This document shows positions 1 to 8,493 of a stretch of 64,000 bases of DNA, piece by piece (the first letter of the stretch is position 1; each line of letters begins with the position of its first letter). The notes beneath the pieces were generated by a model. The model did no database searches and was not told the origin of the DNA. It saw only the letters and a list, made by a program, of their open reading frames with translations. A program made the position numbers and the translations under genes. The DNA comes from Deltaproteobacteria bacterium (GTDB lineage: Bacteria; Myxococcota_A; UBA9160; UBA4427): the NCBI GenBank assembly GCA_029261855.1, contig JAJDAN010000055.1, forward strand, positions 50,462 to 114,461, written 5' to 3'.

Positions 1-57
1 GGGGAAACCCGATTCGGCAGGTTTTTCGGGCTGATCCCGGCTGGAGCGTCTAGCGGG

Positions 58-1218
58 TCAGTCCATGCGGAGCGGCAGGGAGCCAAAACCCCGGATCACG
101 GTGGACTGGAGGCGCGTGGGTGCGGTCTCGCCGGGCTCGAGGGTCGCGTAGCGATCCAGAAGCGCGTTCAGGGCGATCCGGCCCTCGAGCCGAGCGAGTC
201 CGACACCGAGGCAGAAGTGCACCCCCTGACCGAAGCCCAGATGCTTCTTCTCGGCGCGTTCGGGGCGGTACTCGCCGGCCGCCGCGAAGGCCTCCGGGTC
301 GCGATTCGCGGCCCCGTAGGAAACGATCACCCGGGAGTCCTTGGGGATGCGGGTGCCGCGCACCACTACGTCCCGGGTCGTCTGCCGGCCCAGATTCTGG
401 ACCGGCGTATCGAAGCGGACGGTCTCCTCGATGGCCAGAGGCACCAGGCTGCGGTCGTCGCGCAGTCGCTTCCACAGGTCCGGCCGCTGGGACAGGATGT
501 GCAGCTGGTTCGAAATGAGATTCGTCGTCGTCTCGTTTCCGGCCACGAGCAATACGATGAAGAAGCCGTCGAGCTCGGCGGGCGTCAGCCGGCGACCGTC
601 GATCTCGGCCTGCAGCAGGGCCGACACCAGATCGTCCTTCGGGTCGCGGCGGCGCTTCTCGGCGAGCTCCTTGAAGTAGCCCACCAGCTCCATCGCGCAG
701 GCGGTCAGCTCGGGCGTGGGCTCGGACTCGAGCAGGCCGACGAAGGCGTCCGACCACCGACGGAAGTCCGACAGGCGCTCGGGCTCGACGCCGAGCATCT
801 CGGCGATCACGACGACGGGCAGCGGGATCGACAGCGAAGGGACGAGATCCAGCTCGCCCGTCGGCATTTCGGCGAGTAGCTCGCGCGCGATGGCTTCGAT
901 CCGCGGCTCGCTCGCGGCCACGCGCCGCGGCGTGAAGGCGCGGTTGACGAGAGCCCGCAGCTGGTCGTGATGGGGCGGGTCCGTGGCCGGAAGCGCCGCA
1001 GGAGGATTCAGGTTCGCAGACGGCGCCGGGCCTGGCCCCTGGGCGCTGCTGAAGGTCTCCGGGTCGATGAGCGCCGCGAGGACGTCGTCGAAGCGGGTCA
1101 GGACGTAGCCGCCGTAGCGCGGCTCGCGGTAGACCGGGTTCTCGCGCCGGAGCGCTTCGTAGAAGGGATACGGGTCCTCGCGGAACTCGGCGGAGAAGAC
1201 ATCGGGATCGGACGTCAC
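58..1218 (-). CDS. Cytochrome P450
   Basis: Soluble bacterial class P450 of 386 residues, expected to use electrons from a ferredoxin to hydroxylate a small hydrophobic substrate. Visible: oxygen-binding I-helix AGNETTT, K-helix EETVR (ExxR), and the heme loop FGQGVHFCLG with the cysteine thiolate near the C-terminus. The open frame continues far upstream (to 2802) but that part is antisense to the ABC exporter; the GTG at 1218 has GAGGAG six bases upstream and begins TSDPDVFSAEF, where the P450 fold normally starts. It is divergent from the ABC exporter across a 126-base gap. The substrate cannot be told from sequence. Confidence 0.95.
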   Translation of the reverse strand: MTSDPDVFSAEFREDPYPFYEALRRENPVYREPRYGGYVLTRFDDVLAALIDPETFSSAQGPGPAPSANLNPPAALPATDPPHHDQLRALVNRAFTPRRVAASEPRIEAIARELLAEMPTGELDLVPSLSIPLPVVVIAEMLGVEPERLSDFRRWSDAFVGLLESEPTPELTACAMELVGYFKELAEKRRRDPKDDLVSALLQAEIDGRRLTPAELDGFFIVLLVAGNETTTNLISNQLHILSQRPDLWKRLRDDRSLVPLAIEETVRFDTPVQNLGRQTTRDVVVRGTRIPKDSRVIVSYGAANRDPEAFAAAGEYRPERAEKKHLGFGQGVHFCLGVGLARLEGRIALNALLDRYATLEPGETAPTRLQSTVIRGFGSLPLRMD

Positions 1219-1344
1219 GCGTTGCTCCTCGGTTTTGGAATGGAGTCTGGGCGGAGGAAACGGAAGCATGGCACAGCTCGCTTCGCGGTCGTGGCGCCCC
1301 ATTCGCGTATCATCGAGCGTCCAGCCGCGCGAGGGAGTTCCAGA

Positions 1345-3210
1345 ATGAGCGGTGCCACGGACATGCCGCCGGCGGCGAATGCAGCGGACGAGAACCCCAC
1401 GGCGGCGCGCGAAGTCCTCGCGTTCGTGTGGGGATACTGGCGTGCAGTCCCGCTCCGCTTCGCCGGCATGCTGCTCGGCACGACTCTCGGCGTGGTGCTC
1501 GAGGTCCAGATCCCGCGCCTGTCGGCGGACCTGGTGGTGGTCGTCGAACAGCTGCTGCGGGACGCGGCCGCCCCCGCCGACGCCTGGCGCACCGCGGGCT
1601 GGCTGCTCGGCGTCTTCGGCGCGGTCTTCCTCGTCAAGCAGCTCTATCTGCGCAACTGGATGTACCTGGCCTCCCAGGTGATGCAGCAACTGGTGGCCGA
1701 TGGCTTTCGGCGGGTGCAGCGTTTCAGCCAGGAGTGGCACACCAACCACTTTGCCGGATCGACTCAGCGCAAGATCACACGTGGCATGTGGGCCTACGAC
1801 TCCCTCGCGGACACGCTGGTGATCGATCTGGGTCCGGCCCTGGGTCTGCTCGTGGGCTTCACCATCGCGATGGGACTTCGCGACCCCGCCCTCGGCCTCT
1901 ACTTCGGAATCGCGGTCAGCGTCTTCCTGGCGGCGAGCATCGCCATGTCGATCCACTACGTGGCACCGGCGAACGTACTGTCCAACGACGCGGACACGAC
2001 GGTGGGGGGCGCCCTCGCCGATTCCATCACCTGCAACACGGTCGTGAAGTCCTTCGGGTCCGAAGAACGCGAAGACGAGCGTTTCCACATGGCGAGCCAG
2101 GACTGGCGGCTGAAGTCGCGACGGGCCTGGCTCCGTTCGATGGATGCGGGCGCCGTTCAGTCGGTGCTGCTGCTCTGCCTGCTCGGCGGCTTGCTCGGGA
2201 TCGTCCTGTTGCGAACGGAAGCGGCCACCGATCGCGTCGAGGGAGCGGTCTACGTGATCGCCACCTATCTGGTCGTGCACAGCTACCTGCGCAACATCGG
2301 CTGGCAGGTGCGCAACGCCCAACGCGCCATCAACGAGCTCGACGATCTCGTCGAGATCGCTCGGACCGAGCCGCAGGTCGAGAACGTCCCGGCCGCGCCG
2401 TCGTTCCAGCCGGGCCCCGGTGCCATCGACTTCGACGACGTGCGCTTCGGCTATCGAAACCAGCCCCGCCCGATCTTCGAGAAGCTCTGCGTGCACGTGC
2501 GGCCGGGGGAAAAGCTCGCCCTGGTGGGCGAGTCCGGCGCGGGCAAGAGCACCTTCGCGAAGCTCGTCCAGCGCCTCTACGACATCGACGCCGGGCGCAT
2601 CTCCATCGACGGTCAGGACGTCTCGCAAGTGACCCAGGAGTCCCTGCGCACGGCGATCTCGGTGGTCCCCCAGGAGCCGATCCTGTTCCACCGCTCCCTC
2701 GCGGAGAACATCGCCTACGCGCGTCCCGGGGCGTCCCGAGACGAAGTGATTCGCGCGGCACGACAGGCCCACGCCCACGAGTTCATCGACAGGCTCGACC
2801 ACGGCTACGAAACGCTGGTGGGCGAGCGCGGCGTCAAGCTGTCAGGAGGCGAACGCCAGCGGGTCGCCATCGCCCGCGCGATCCTGGCGGACGCGCCGAT
2901 CCTCGTGCTCGACGAAGCGACGTCGAGTCTCGACTCGCTGACCGAGCACCTCATCCAGGAAGCGCTCACCACCTTGATGCGCGGACGCACCGCCATCGTG
3001 ATCGCCCATCGGCTGTCGACGATCCGCCAGGCGGACCGGATCCTGGTGTTCGACGACGGCCACATCATCGAAGAGGGATCCCACGACGAACTCGTGCGCC
3101 GCGCGGGCGGACGCTACCGCGAGCTCGTCCAGATGCAGGCATTCGTCGTCGACGCGCTGGAAGAACCAGAAGTAGAACCAGAGGCGCAGGACTCGAGAGA
3201 GTCCGCGTGA
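1345..3210 (+). CDS. ABC exporter, fused membrane and ATPase domains
   Basis: A 621-residue half-transporter of the MsbA/multidrug type: N-terminal six-helix membrane domain (about residues 25-330) and C-terminal ATPase. Walker A GESGAGKST, Q-loop VPQEP, signature LSGGERQ, Walker B ILVLDEATSSLD and the switch His in IAHRLST are all intact, so it should hydrolyse ATP as a homodimer in the inner membrane. The ATG at 1345 has GAGGGAG about eight bases upstream; in-frame starts further up overlap the P450. Substrate unknown: lipid, drug or small metabolite export are all possible. No partner gene is adjacent. Confidence 0.93.
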   Translation: MSGATDMPPAANAADENPTAAREVLAFVWGYWRAVPLRFAGMLLGTTLGVVLEVQIPRLSADLVVVVEQLLRDAAAPADAWRTAGWLLGVFGAVFLVKQLYLRNWMYLASQVMQQLVADGFRRVQRFSQEWHTNHFAGSTQRKITRGMWAYDSLADTLVIDLGPALGLLVGFTIAMGLRDPALGLYFGIAVSVFLAASIAMSIHYVAPANVLSNDADTTVGGALADSITCNTVVKSFGSEEREDERFHMASQDWRLKSRRAWLRSMDAGAVQSVLLLCLLGGLLGIVLLRTEAATDRVEGAVYVIATYLVVHSYLRNIGWQVRNAQRAINELDDLVEIARTEPQVENVPAAPSFQPGPGAIDFDDVRFGYRNQPRPIFEKLCVHVRPGEKLALVGESGAGKSTFAKLVQRLYDIDAGRISIDGQDVSQVTQESLRTAISVVPQEPILFHRSLAENIAYARPGASRDEVIRAARQAHAHEFIDRLDHGYETLVGERGVKLSGGERQRVAIARAILADAPILVLDEATSSLDSLTEHLIQEALTTLMRGRTAIVIAHRLSTIRQADRILVFDDGHIIEEGSHDELVRRAGGRYRELVQMQAFVVDALEEPEVEPEAQDSRESA

Positions 3211-3249
3211 ACGCCCCCTACTACGAGCCCTAGAGGAAGCCAGGAACCC

Positions 3250-3684
3250 ATGTCCATCGAACAGAACCGCAAGACCGTCGAGACCCTGTGGAACGCCCTG
3301 ACGGCGAGCGACTGGGAAACGCTCAAGAGCTGCCTTTCCGAGGACATCCACTACGAAGACGTGCCGACCGAAGATCCCGGCGCCCGGGGCCCCGAGAACG
3401 TCGTCAAGCGCCTCGCCATCGCCTTCGACCAGCTGATCGGTCACGAGCACGAGATCCATCACATGGTGTGCGAGGGCGACGTGGTGTTCCTCGACCACAC
3501 CGAAGGCTGGACCTTCAAGACGGGCGAGAAGGCGAGCCACCAGTTCGCGACCCTGCACATCATGAAGGACGGCAAGGTCTGTCGCTGGAGCGACTACTGG
3601 GACGTCGGCGGCTTCGTCGGACAGTTCCCCCAGTGGTTCCTGGAGCACATGGCGAAGCACACCGCCGAACACTTCGCGGACTGA
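3250..3684 (+). CDS. SnoaL-like / NTF2-fold protein
   Basis: A 144-residue alpha+beta barrel protein of the SnoaL/limonene-epoxide-hydrolase-like superfamily. The N-terminal pattern (VETLWNALTASDWETLKSCL, then EDIHYEDVP) is typical: helices followed by the strand carrying the acidic pocket residues; the C-terminal strands (FATLHIMKDGKVCRWSDYWD) match the family. Such proteins isomerise, cyclise or hydrolyse small ligands, or only bind them. It follows the ABC exporter by 39 bases with AGGAAGCCAGGA upstream, so may share its transcript. It is convergent with the quinoprotein gene. Confidence 0.85.
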   Translation: MSIEQNRKTVETLWNALTASDWETLKSCLSEDIHYEDVPTEDPGARGPENVVKRLAIAFDQLIGHEHEIHHMVCEGDVVFLDHTEGWTFKTGEKASHQFATLHIMKDGKVCRWSDYWDVGGFVGQFPQWFLEHMAKHTAEHFAD

Positions 3685-3717
3685 CGCGCCAGAGGTTCGC
3701 GGACGGGAAGCGTCAGC
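3680..3717. terminator. Possible bidirectional terminator between convergent genes
   Basis: CTGACGC (3681-3687) and GCGTCAG (3710-3716) can pair across a 22-base loop. Each arm contains the stop codon of one of two convergent genes (TGA at 3682-3684; TGA on the minus strand at 3713-3715). No T-tract is present, so this is only a weak candidate. Confidence 0.3.
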
Positions 3718-5701
3718 GCGCGTCGAGGGCGAAGGCGACCACGTGATCGCCCAGGGTCGTCCCCGCGCGCGCGTGCCCGCCGGCGGCGATCACCACGTAC
3801 TGACGCTTGCTGCCGTCCTCGAAGTTCACCGCATAGCTCATGGGCGTCGCCTGGCCGCCGGCGGGCAGGCGACCCTTCCACAGCTCTTCCCCGCTCTCCG
3901 TGTCGAAGGCGCGCAGGTAGTCGTCCATGGCGCCGGCGATGAAGGTGAGGCCCGACCGCGTGACGAGCGGGCCCCCGATGCCAGGAACGCCCCAGGTCAG
4001 GGGCAGCGGGACGGGCGCGACGTCGCGAACGCTGCCATGCGGGACCTGCCAGCGAATGGCCCCGGTGCGAAGATCCACCGAAGCCAGGGTGCCCCAGGGC
4101 GGCGCGACACAGGGCAGGCCCAGGGGCGACATCAGCAGGTCGCGACGAAGCCCGAACGGCGCGCCGATCTGCGGGCCGTACTCGTGGTCGGGGTCCGCGT
4201 CCCGTTCGCGCTGGAAGCTCTCTCGCGGAATCAGCCGCACCACCCAAGGCACGTCACTGCTGCGGACGAGCGCCACCTGACGGACGGGATCCACGGCGAT
4301 GCCGCCCCAGTTCGAGCCGCCCGCGTTGCCGGGGTACATGATGGTGCCGTGCACGCTGGGCGGGGTGTACATGCCGTCGAAGCGGTACCTCTCGATCTGC
4401 TCGCGACACTTGCCGCGGTCCCACGGCGTGACGCCCCAGGCGTCGTCGGGGTCGATCGTGTCGCGCACCAGGATCGGCGTCAGCGGGAAGGGTTGCGTCG
4501 GAGAGATTACTTCGCCGGGCGCACCGCGGGTCGGCACCGGTCGCTCTTCGACGGGCAGGAGGGGCTCCCCGGTCTCGCGATCCAGCACGAAGAGCAGCCC
4601 CATCTTCGTCGCCTGTACGAGCGCCGGGCGCGGGACACCGTCGCGGGTGATCGTCGTGAGCGTCGGCTGCGCCGGCACGTCGAAGTCCCACAGGTCGTCG
4701 TGGACCGTCTGGAAGCTCCAGGCGACTTCGCCGGTCTCACCGCGCAGCGCCACGACCGAGCTTCCGTAGTGGCTCATCGCCTGGCGGTCGCCGCGATAGT
4801 AGTCCGGCGCGGCGTTGCCCGTCGGGACGAAGACGAGCCCGAGGGCCAGATCGACGGACATCGGCCCCCACACGTTCGGCGTCCCGAGCGCATGCCCCTC
4901 GTCGCTGGTGAGTCCCGTCTCGCGATCGAAGTCCGGGGGTGCCAGGTCCCAGGCCCAGCGCTGCGCACCCGTACGCGCGTCGAAGCCCCGCACCACACCG
5001 CTCGGAGCGTCGATGCGACCGTTGTCGCTCACCGCCGACCCGACGACGACCACGTCGCCGATCACGGCCGGGGAAGAGGTCACCTGGTACTCGCCCTTCC
5101 AGCGCTGCTCGCCGGCCGCAGGGTTGAGATCCACCTCTCCGCTCGCACCGAAACCATCACAGACAGCGCCGGTGGCCGCGTCGAGGGCGATGAGCCTGGC
5201 ATCGTTGGTCGCGGTGAAGACCGTTCGCGCACACGGCGCATCGGGCGCGGCTACTGCGTCCCGCCAGAGCGCGACGCCCCGACAGACGAGCTGGTTCGCG
5301 TAACGTCCACTGAGATCGATCTTGGGATCATGGGTCCAGCGCTCGCCGCCGGTCACGGGATCGAGGGCGATCACGCGGTTGAAGGGAGTGCACAGATAGA
5401 GCGTTCCCTGGTCGAGAATCGGTGTGTTCTCGAACGCGGTCGTGCTGGGGATGTCGCCCTCCCCGTCCGACACGTCGCCATGGCGATAGGTCCAGGCGAC
5501 ACCGAGCCCGGTCACGTTGCCGGGCGTGATGACATCGAGCGCCGCGTAGCGCTGGCCGCCGAGATCGCCGCCGAACGCGGGCCACTCGCTCGTCGCCACT
5601 GCGGCCGCGTCCGGTACCGCCAGGATCGGCGGAGAACACGCGGGCAACGCGGCGGCTGCCAGAAACAGGCCCACGGCGGATGCAAACGAGCGAAGGGTCA
5701 T
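3713..5701 (-). CDS. PQQ-dependent quinoprotein dehydrogenase, lipoprotein
   Basis: A 662-residue eight-bladed quinoprotein of the membrane-glucose/quinate dehydrogenase type, without the N-terminal membrane anchor domain of those enzymes. Instead it has a lipoprotein signal with lipobox LPAC (Cys22), so it should be lipid-anchored in the periplasm. The start of the mature part (SEWPAFGGDLGGQRYAALD) is characteristic, and several tryptophan-docking blade repeats of the type IALDxxTG are visible. It would oxidise an alcohol, sugar or polyol and pass electrons to quinone or a cytochrome. Its ATG overlaps the TetR gene stop by four bases, so the two are one operon. No PQQ synthesis genes are in the window. 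Confidence 0.92.
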   Translation of the reverse strand: MTLRSFASAVGLFLAAAALPACSPPILAVPDAAAVATSEWPAFGGDLGGQRYAALDVITPGNVTGLGVAWTYRHGDVSDGEGDIPSTTAFENTPILDQGTLYLCTPFNRVIALDPVTGGERWTHDPKIDLSGRYANQLVCRGVALWRDAVAAPDAPCARTVFTATNDARLIALDAATGAVCDGFGASGEVDLNPAAGEQRWKGEYQVTSSPAVIGDVVVVGSAVSDNGRIDAPSGVVRGFDARTGAQRWAWDLAPPDFDRETGLTSDEGHALGTPNVWGPMSVDLALGLVFVPTGNAAPDYYRGDRQAMSHYGSSVVALRGETGEVAWSFQTVHDDLWDFDVPAQPTLTTITRDGVPRPALVQATKMGLLFVLDRETGEPLLPVEERPVPTRGAPGEVISPTQPFPLTPILVRDTIDPDDAWGVTPWDRGKCREQIERYRFDGMYTPPSVHGTIMYPGNAGGSNWGGIAVDPVRQVALVRSSDVPWVVRLIPRESFQRERDADPDHEYGPQIGAPFGLRRDLLMSPLGLPCVAPPWGTLASVDLRTGAIRWQVPHGSVRDVAPVPLPLTWGVPGIGGPLVTRSGLTFIAGAMDDYLRAFDTESGEELWKGRLPAGGQATPMSYAVNFEDGSKRQYVVIAAGGHARAGTTLGDHVVAFALDAR

Positions 5702-6399
5702 GGTGTGCTCCTGAGAACGGAACGAGTCAACATCGCGATCACCGTGTCTTCGGCGACCCCGTCGTCGTCGACGCCGTCATCGAAATCACCGAAGCGGTGC
5801 CGGGTGAACCAGGCGATGGTCTCGAGCAGCAGGCGCGCCGCGACGGCAACGTCCGCCACCGGCTCGAAGTCGCCGCGCTCGATGCCCGCGAGGAGGTAGC
5901 GTTCGAGCCGGTCGAGCAGGCCGGAACGCCCGCCCCGGTAGTAGACCGCCGCCAGCTCCGGACGGTCGTTCGCGGCCGCCTCGACCAGGGCCAGGCCCTG
6001 ACGGTTCTCCACCAGGAAGTCGTAGATCTCGCGCAGCACCTCTTGAAGCTCGGTCGCGGCGCCGCCGGGCCCGGGCACGCCCCGGCGCAGGGCGGCACTC
6101 AGCGCCGGGGACCGCGCCGACGCGAGCCGCTCCCGGGCGTGGCGGACGACGTCCTCCCGCGGCGGCGTCGGGACCGGCAGGGACGGAACAGCCGCCGGTT
6201 CGGCCACGAACGCGCGCTGGAGCACCAGGTCGAAGAGCGCCTCCTTGCTCTCGACGTAGCCGTAGAGCGCTCCCGCAGAAACACCCATTTCACGTGCAAT
6301 ATCAGCCATTTGTGCGCGAGCGAACCCGCGGCTTGCGAACACGGTCGCAGCGGCGCGCACCAGGTCGTCGAGCCCGTTCTCCGGTCGCTTGCGAGGCAT
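5698..6399 (-). CDS. TetR-family transcriptional regulator
   Basis: A 233-residue repressor-type protein. The N-terminal helix-turn-helix is textbook TetR: AAATVFASRGFARAQMADIAREMGVSAGALYGYVESKEALF (about residues 12-55, quoted in parts). The remaining all-helical half would bind an inducer and dimerise. It is the first gene of an operon with the PQQ dehydrogenase (four-base ATGA overlap). ATG at 6399 is preferred over an adjacent GTG at 6402. A perfect palindrome at 6414-6432 lies just upstream, so the protein probably represses itself and the dehydrogenase until a substrate-like inducer appears. Confidence 0.93.
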   Translation of the reverse strand: MPRKRPENGLDDLVRAAATVFASRGFARAQMADIAREMGVSAGALYGYVESKEALFDLVLQRAFVAEPAAVPSLPVPTPPREDVVRHARERLASARSPALSAALRRGVPGPGGAATELQEVLREIYDFLVENRQGLALVEAAANDRPELAAVYYRGGRSGLLDRLERYLLAGIERGDFEPVADVAVAARLLLETIAWFTRHRFGDFDDGVDDDGVAEDTVIAMLTRSVLRSTP

Positions 6400-6413
6400 C
6401 ACCCGGGAAAGTA

Positions 6414-6432
6414 AATAACTGATTCAGTTATT
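6414..6432. promoter_or_regulatory. Palindromic operator, probable TetR site
   Basis: AATAACTGA-T-TCAGTTATT is a perfect inverted repeat with nine-base arms and a one-base centre, 14 bases upstream of the tetR ATG. It is strikingly AT-rich in a GC-rich genome. Size, symmetry and place fit a TetR-dimer operator overlapping the tetR-quinoprotein promoter. Confidence 0.75.
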
Positions 6433-6453
6433 CAAGGACCTTGTTCCGGGGCT

Positions 6454-7074
6454 CTAATCCAGGGCCGGGTTGGCGCCTCCGAGACGAAGCGAGAGATTGG
6501 CAAGCTGCTTGGCGCTCGGCGCTGCGCCCGACTGGCCCTCCAGGCTGAGCCAATCCTCGGCCCGTCCGGACCGGGTCCGCACCGAGATCTCCCGGGGCCG
6601 CAGCCCACTGTCGAGTACCGCCGCGAGAACGCTCGCCAGCAGGCCGAGCCGATCCGCCGCCGTGAGACGGAGCCCGACCGCAGCCCTCTGCCCGGCCGGC
6701 GTCAGCTCGAAGGTATCCAGTTGGATGGCTGGCTCGGCGAGGACCCGCGACGGTCGGTGGCGTGCCATCGCTTGAATGTCCAGCGATCGGACGCGGGCGC
6801 CATCCGCGACGGGTTCGACGAGCAGGGACGCCGCCCAGCGTGCACTCCCCAGGTGCCGTGCATCCACTTCCACGATGTTCACGCCGGCGGCGTGACAATG
6901 AAGCGAGAGATTCCCGCACCAGTCGAAGGGCAGCGCACCCCACAGGCGCACGCGCGAACGCATGCCTTCCATCTGCACGTCGCAGCCCGTGCGACTCGCT
7001 GGGTTCGAAGCTCGCTCGACAACGGACGCCAGCGTCAGGACGCCGCCGTCCGACGGTCCGAAGTGCGCACTCAT
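6454..7074 (-). CDS. ACT-like domain protein, function unknown
   Basis: A 206-residue soluble protein. The C-terminal third (VGLRLTAADRLGLLASVLAA then VLDSGLRPREISVRTRSG) has the beta-alpha-beta-beta pattern and Gly-Leu turn of ACT domains, which bind amino acids or nucleotides. The first 110 residues contain a second region with a similar layout (GNLSLHCHAAGVNIVEVDARH), possibly a degenerate ACT repeat. The ATG at 7074 has GGGGGAC upstream; upstream in-frame starts give arginine-rich non-conserved sequence. It stands alone and I do not recognise a precise family. Confidence 0.7.
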   Translation of the reverse strand: MSAHFGPSDGGVLTLASVVERASNPASRTGCDVQMEGMRSRVRLWGALPFDWCGNLSLHCHAAGVNIVEVDARHLGSARWAASLLVEPVADGARVRSLDIQAMARHRPSRVLAEPAIQLDTFELTPAGQRAAVGLRLTAADRLGLLASVLAAVLDSGLRPREISVRTRSGRAEDWLSLEGQSGAAPSAKQLANLSLRLGGANPALD

Positions 7075-7205
7075 GTGTCCCCCAAGACCTCCGCGGGGGA
7101 AGAGAGCAAGTTCCGTACCACGTCTCGAGACGGGCGACTGCACCGCCCGGGGCCCGAGCGGGCCGGCTGGAGCACGCGGCTGCGCACGGAAGGGGCAAGA
7201 CCCGC

Positions 7206-7634
7206 CTACGGCTTCGGCGACACCTGGATCTCGACGAGCACCCCGTCCAGGGCCTCGGGGAGCCACGCGGGAACCGTGGGTCGCAGACGCGAGAACACGT
7301 CGCGGGTGTGGTCCGGGTCGTCTTCGACGGCAACGCCGTGTCCGCTGAGCGACTCGCCCAGGACCACTGCGGTCACGGGCGCTCCTCCCTCACGCAGCTC
7401 GCGCCACCAGCGACCGTCGGCCCCCGCGTAGACGCGGTCGCCCTCGCGCAGGTAGTTGACGGGGATTGTGCGTCCCGAGGGCAAGGTCAGCAGCATGACC
7501 TTCTGCGCGCGCTCACTCTGGGGCTGGCTCGTCAGCTCATCGACCACGTGGCGGTCGGCAAGTCGGGTCCAGACGATGGCCGCGCCGAGGGCTACGAGAA
7601 TGACGATGAGAGCTGCGATCCCGTACTTCCACAC
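7206..7634 (-). CDS. Membrane-anchored deazaflavin-type (DUF385-like) protein
   Basis: 142 residues: an N-terminal membrane anchor (YGIAALIVILVALGAAIVW) followed by a small split-barrel domain resembling F420-dependent nitroreductases. The family pattern is seen as LLTLPSGRTIPVNYLREGDRVYAG with a tryptophan pair DGRWWREL, where soluble members have GRKSG...WYhNL. The region that normally holds the F420 phosphate-binding lysine/arginine is only partly matched, so cofactor binding is uncertain. Start is a GTG at 7634; the ribosome site is weak. A soluble relative sits at 54303-54776. Confidence 0.65.
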   Translation of the reverse strand: MWKYGIAALIVILVALGAAIVWTRLADRHVVDELTSQPQSERAQKVMLLTLPSGRTIPVNYLREGDRVYAGADGRWWRELREGGAPVTAVVLGESLSGHGVAVEDDPDHTRDVFSRLRPTVPAWLPEALDGVLVEIQVSPKP

Positions 7635-7710
7635 TTCGGTAGGCTAGCGGACGGAGCCCAGACAGCGACGCAGTCCGGCCATCGGCCTGGCTTCGAGAAG
7701 GGAGACGACC

Positions 7711-8475
7711 TTGAGCGACGAGTTCGACCTGAGCGGCAAGGTGGCCATCGTCACGGGCGGCAGTCGTGGCCTCGGGCGGGCGATGGTCGAGGCCTTCGCG
7801 AAGCGCGGGGCCGACGTCGTGATCGCCAGCCGCAAGCTCGACGCCTGCGAGTCCCTCGCCAAACAGGTCGAAGCGGAAACCGGCCGCAAGGCCTTGGCGG
7901 TGAGTTGTCACGTCGGCAACTGGAACGACTGCGATGCGCTTGTCGAGCGGGCCTACGACCACTTCGGCAAGGTCGACGTGCTGGTCAACAACGCCGGCAT
8001 GTCGCCCACCTACCGCGCGCTGACGGACATCAGCGAAGAGCTGTGGGACAAGGTGCTGAACGTCAATCTGCGCGGACCCTTCCGGCTCGCCAGCGCGGTC
8101 GGGACGCGGATGGTCGAGGGCGACGGCGGCTCGATCATCAACGTCAGCACCGTCGCCGCCGTCGCGCCGAGCCCGATCGAGGTCCCCTACGGCGCGGCGA
8201 AGGCGGGGCTCAACAACCTGACGATCTCCCTCGCACGCGCCTTCGCACCCCGGGTCCGGGTCAACTGCATCATGCCCGGCGCATTCATGACGGACATCTC
8301 GAAGGCCTGGCCCGAGGCGGCGATCGCGGCGCTCGCGAACAGCGTCCCTCTCGGGCGGGGCGGCGAGCCGAACGAGATCGTCGGCGCCGCGCTCTACTTC
8401 GCGAGCGATGCGTCCGCGTACACCACCGGAGCCGTCCTGAAGATCGACGGCGGCATGGTGGCATCACCCGCCTGA
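7711..8475 (+). CDS. Short-chain dehydrogenase/reductase (SDR)
   Basis: Classical SDR of 254 residues. Cofactor-binding TGGSRGLG, structural NNAG, catalytic Ser in IINVST and the YGAAK (YxxxK) pair are intact, so it should be an active NAD(P)-dependent oxidoreductase on an alcohol or ketone, perhaps a 3-oxoacyl thioester. The start is TTG at 7711 with AAGGGAG eight bases upstream. The basic residue after the glycine motif (SRK) leans to NADP. It converges on msrA with a 16-base gap. Confidence 0.93.
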   Translation: MSDEFDLSGKVAIVTGGSRGLGRAMVEAFAKRGADVVIASRKLDACESLAKQVEAETGRKALAVSCHVGNWNDCDALVERAYDHFGKVDVLVNNAGMSPTYRALTDISEELWDKVLNVNLRGPFRLASAVGTRMVEGDGGSIINVSTVAAVAPSPIEVPYGAAKAGLNNLTISLARAFAPRVRVNCIMPGAFMTDISKAWPEAAIAALANSVPLGRGGEPNEIVGAALYFASDASAYTTGAVLKIDGGMVASPA

Positions 8476-8480
8476 CGCGC

Positions 8481-8493
8481 AGCCCGTCGGGCT
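8481..8493. terminator. Short palindrome between SDR and msrA
   Basis: AGCCCG-T-CGGGCT lies between the stops of two convergent genes. The loop is very tight and there is no T-run, so terminator function is only possible. Confidence 0.25.

Noticed and set aside
1219..2802. Long in-frame extension upstream of the first P450
   Set aside because: It is antisense to the ABC exporter, whose motifs are complete; the P450 start with SD box is at 1218.
3743..5899. 718-codon open frame on the plus strand opposite the quinoprotein
   Set aside because: Arg/His-rich low-complexity translation with no domain; a GC-bias shadow of the minus-strand gene.
3680..8480. Recurrent TGACGC at gene ends (3682, 8473, 18039, 45377, 52937)
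   Set aside because: Five stops read TGACGC, but CGC is a common trimer in this GC-rich DNA and the flanks differ, so I do not treat it as an element.
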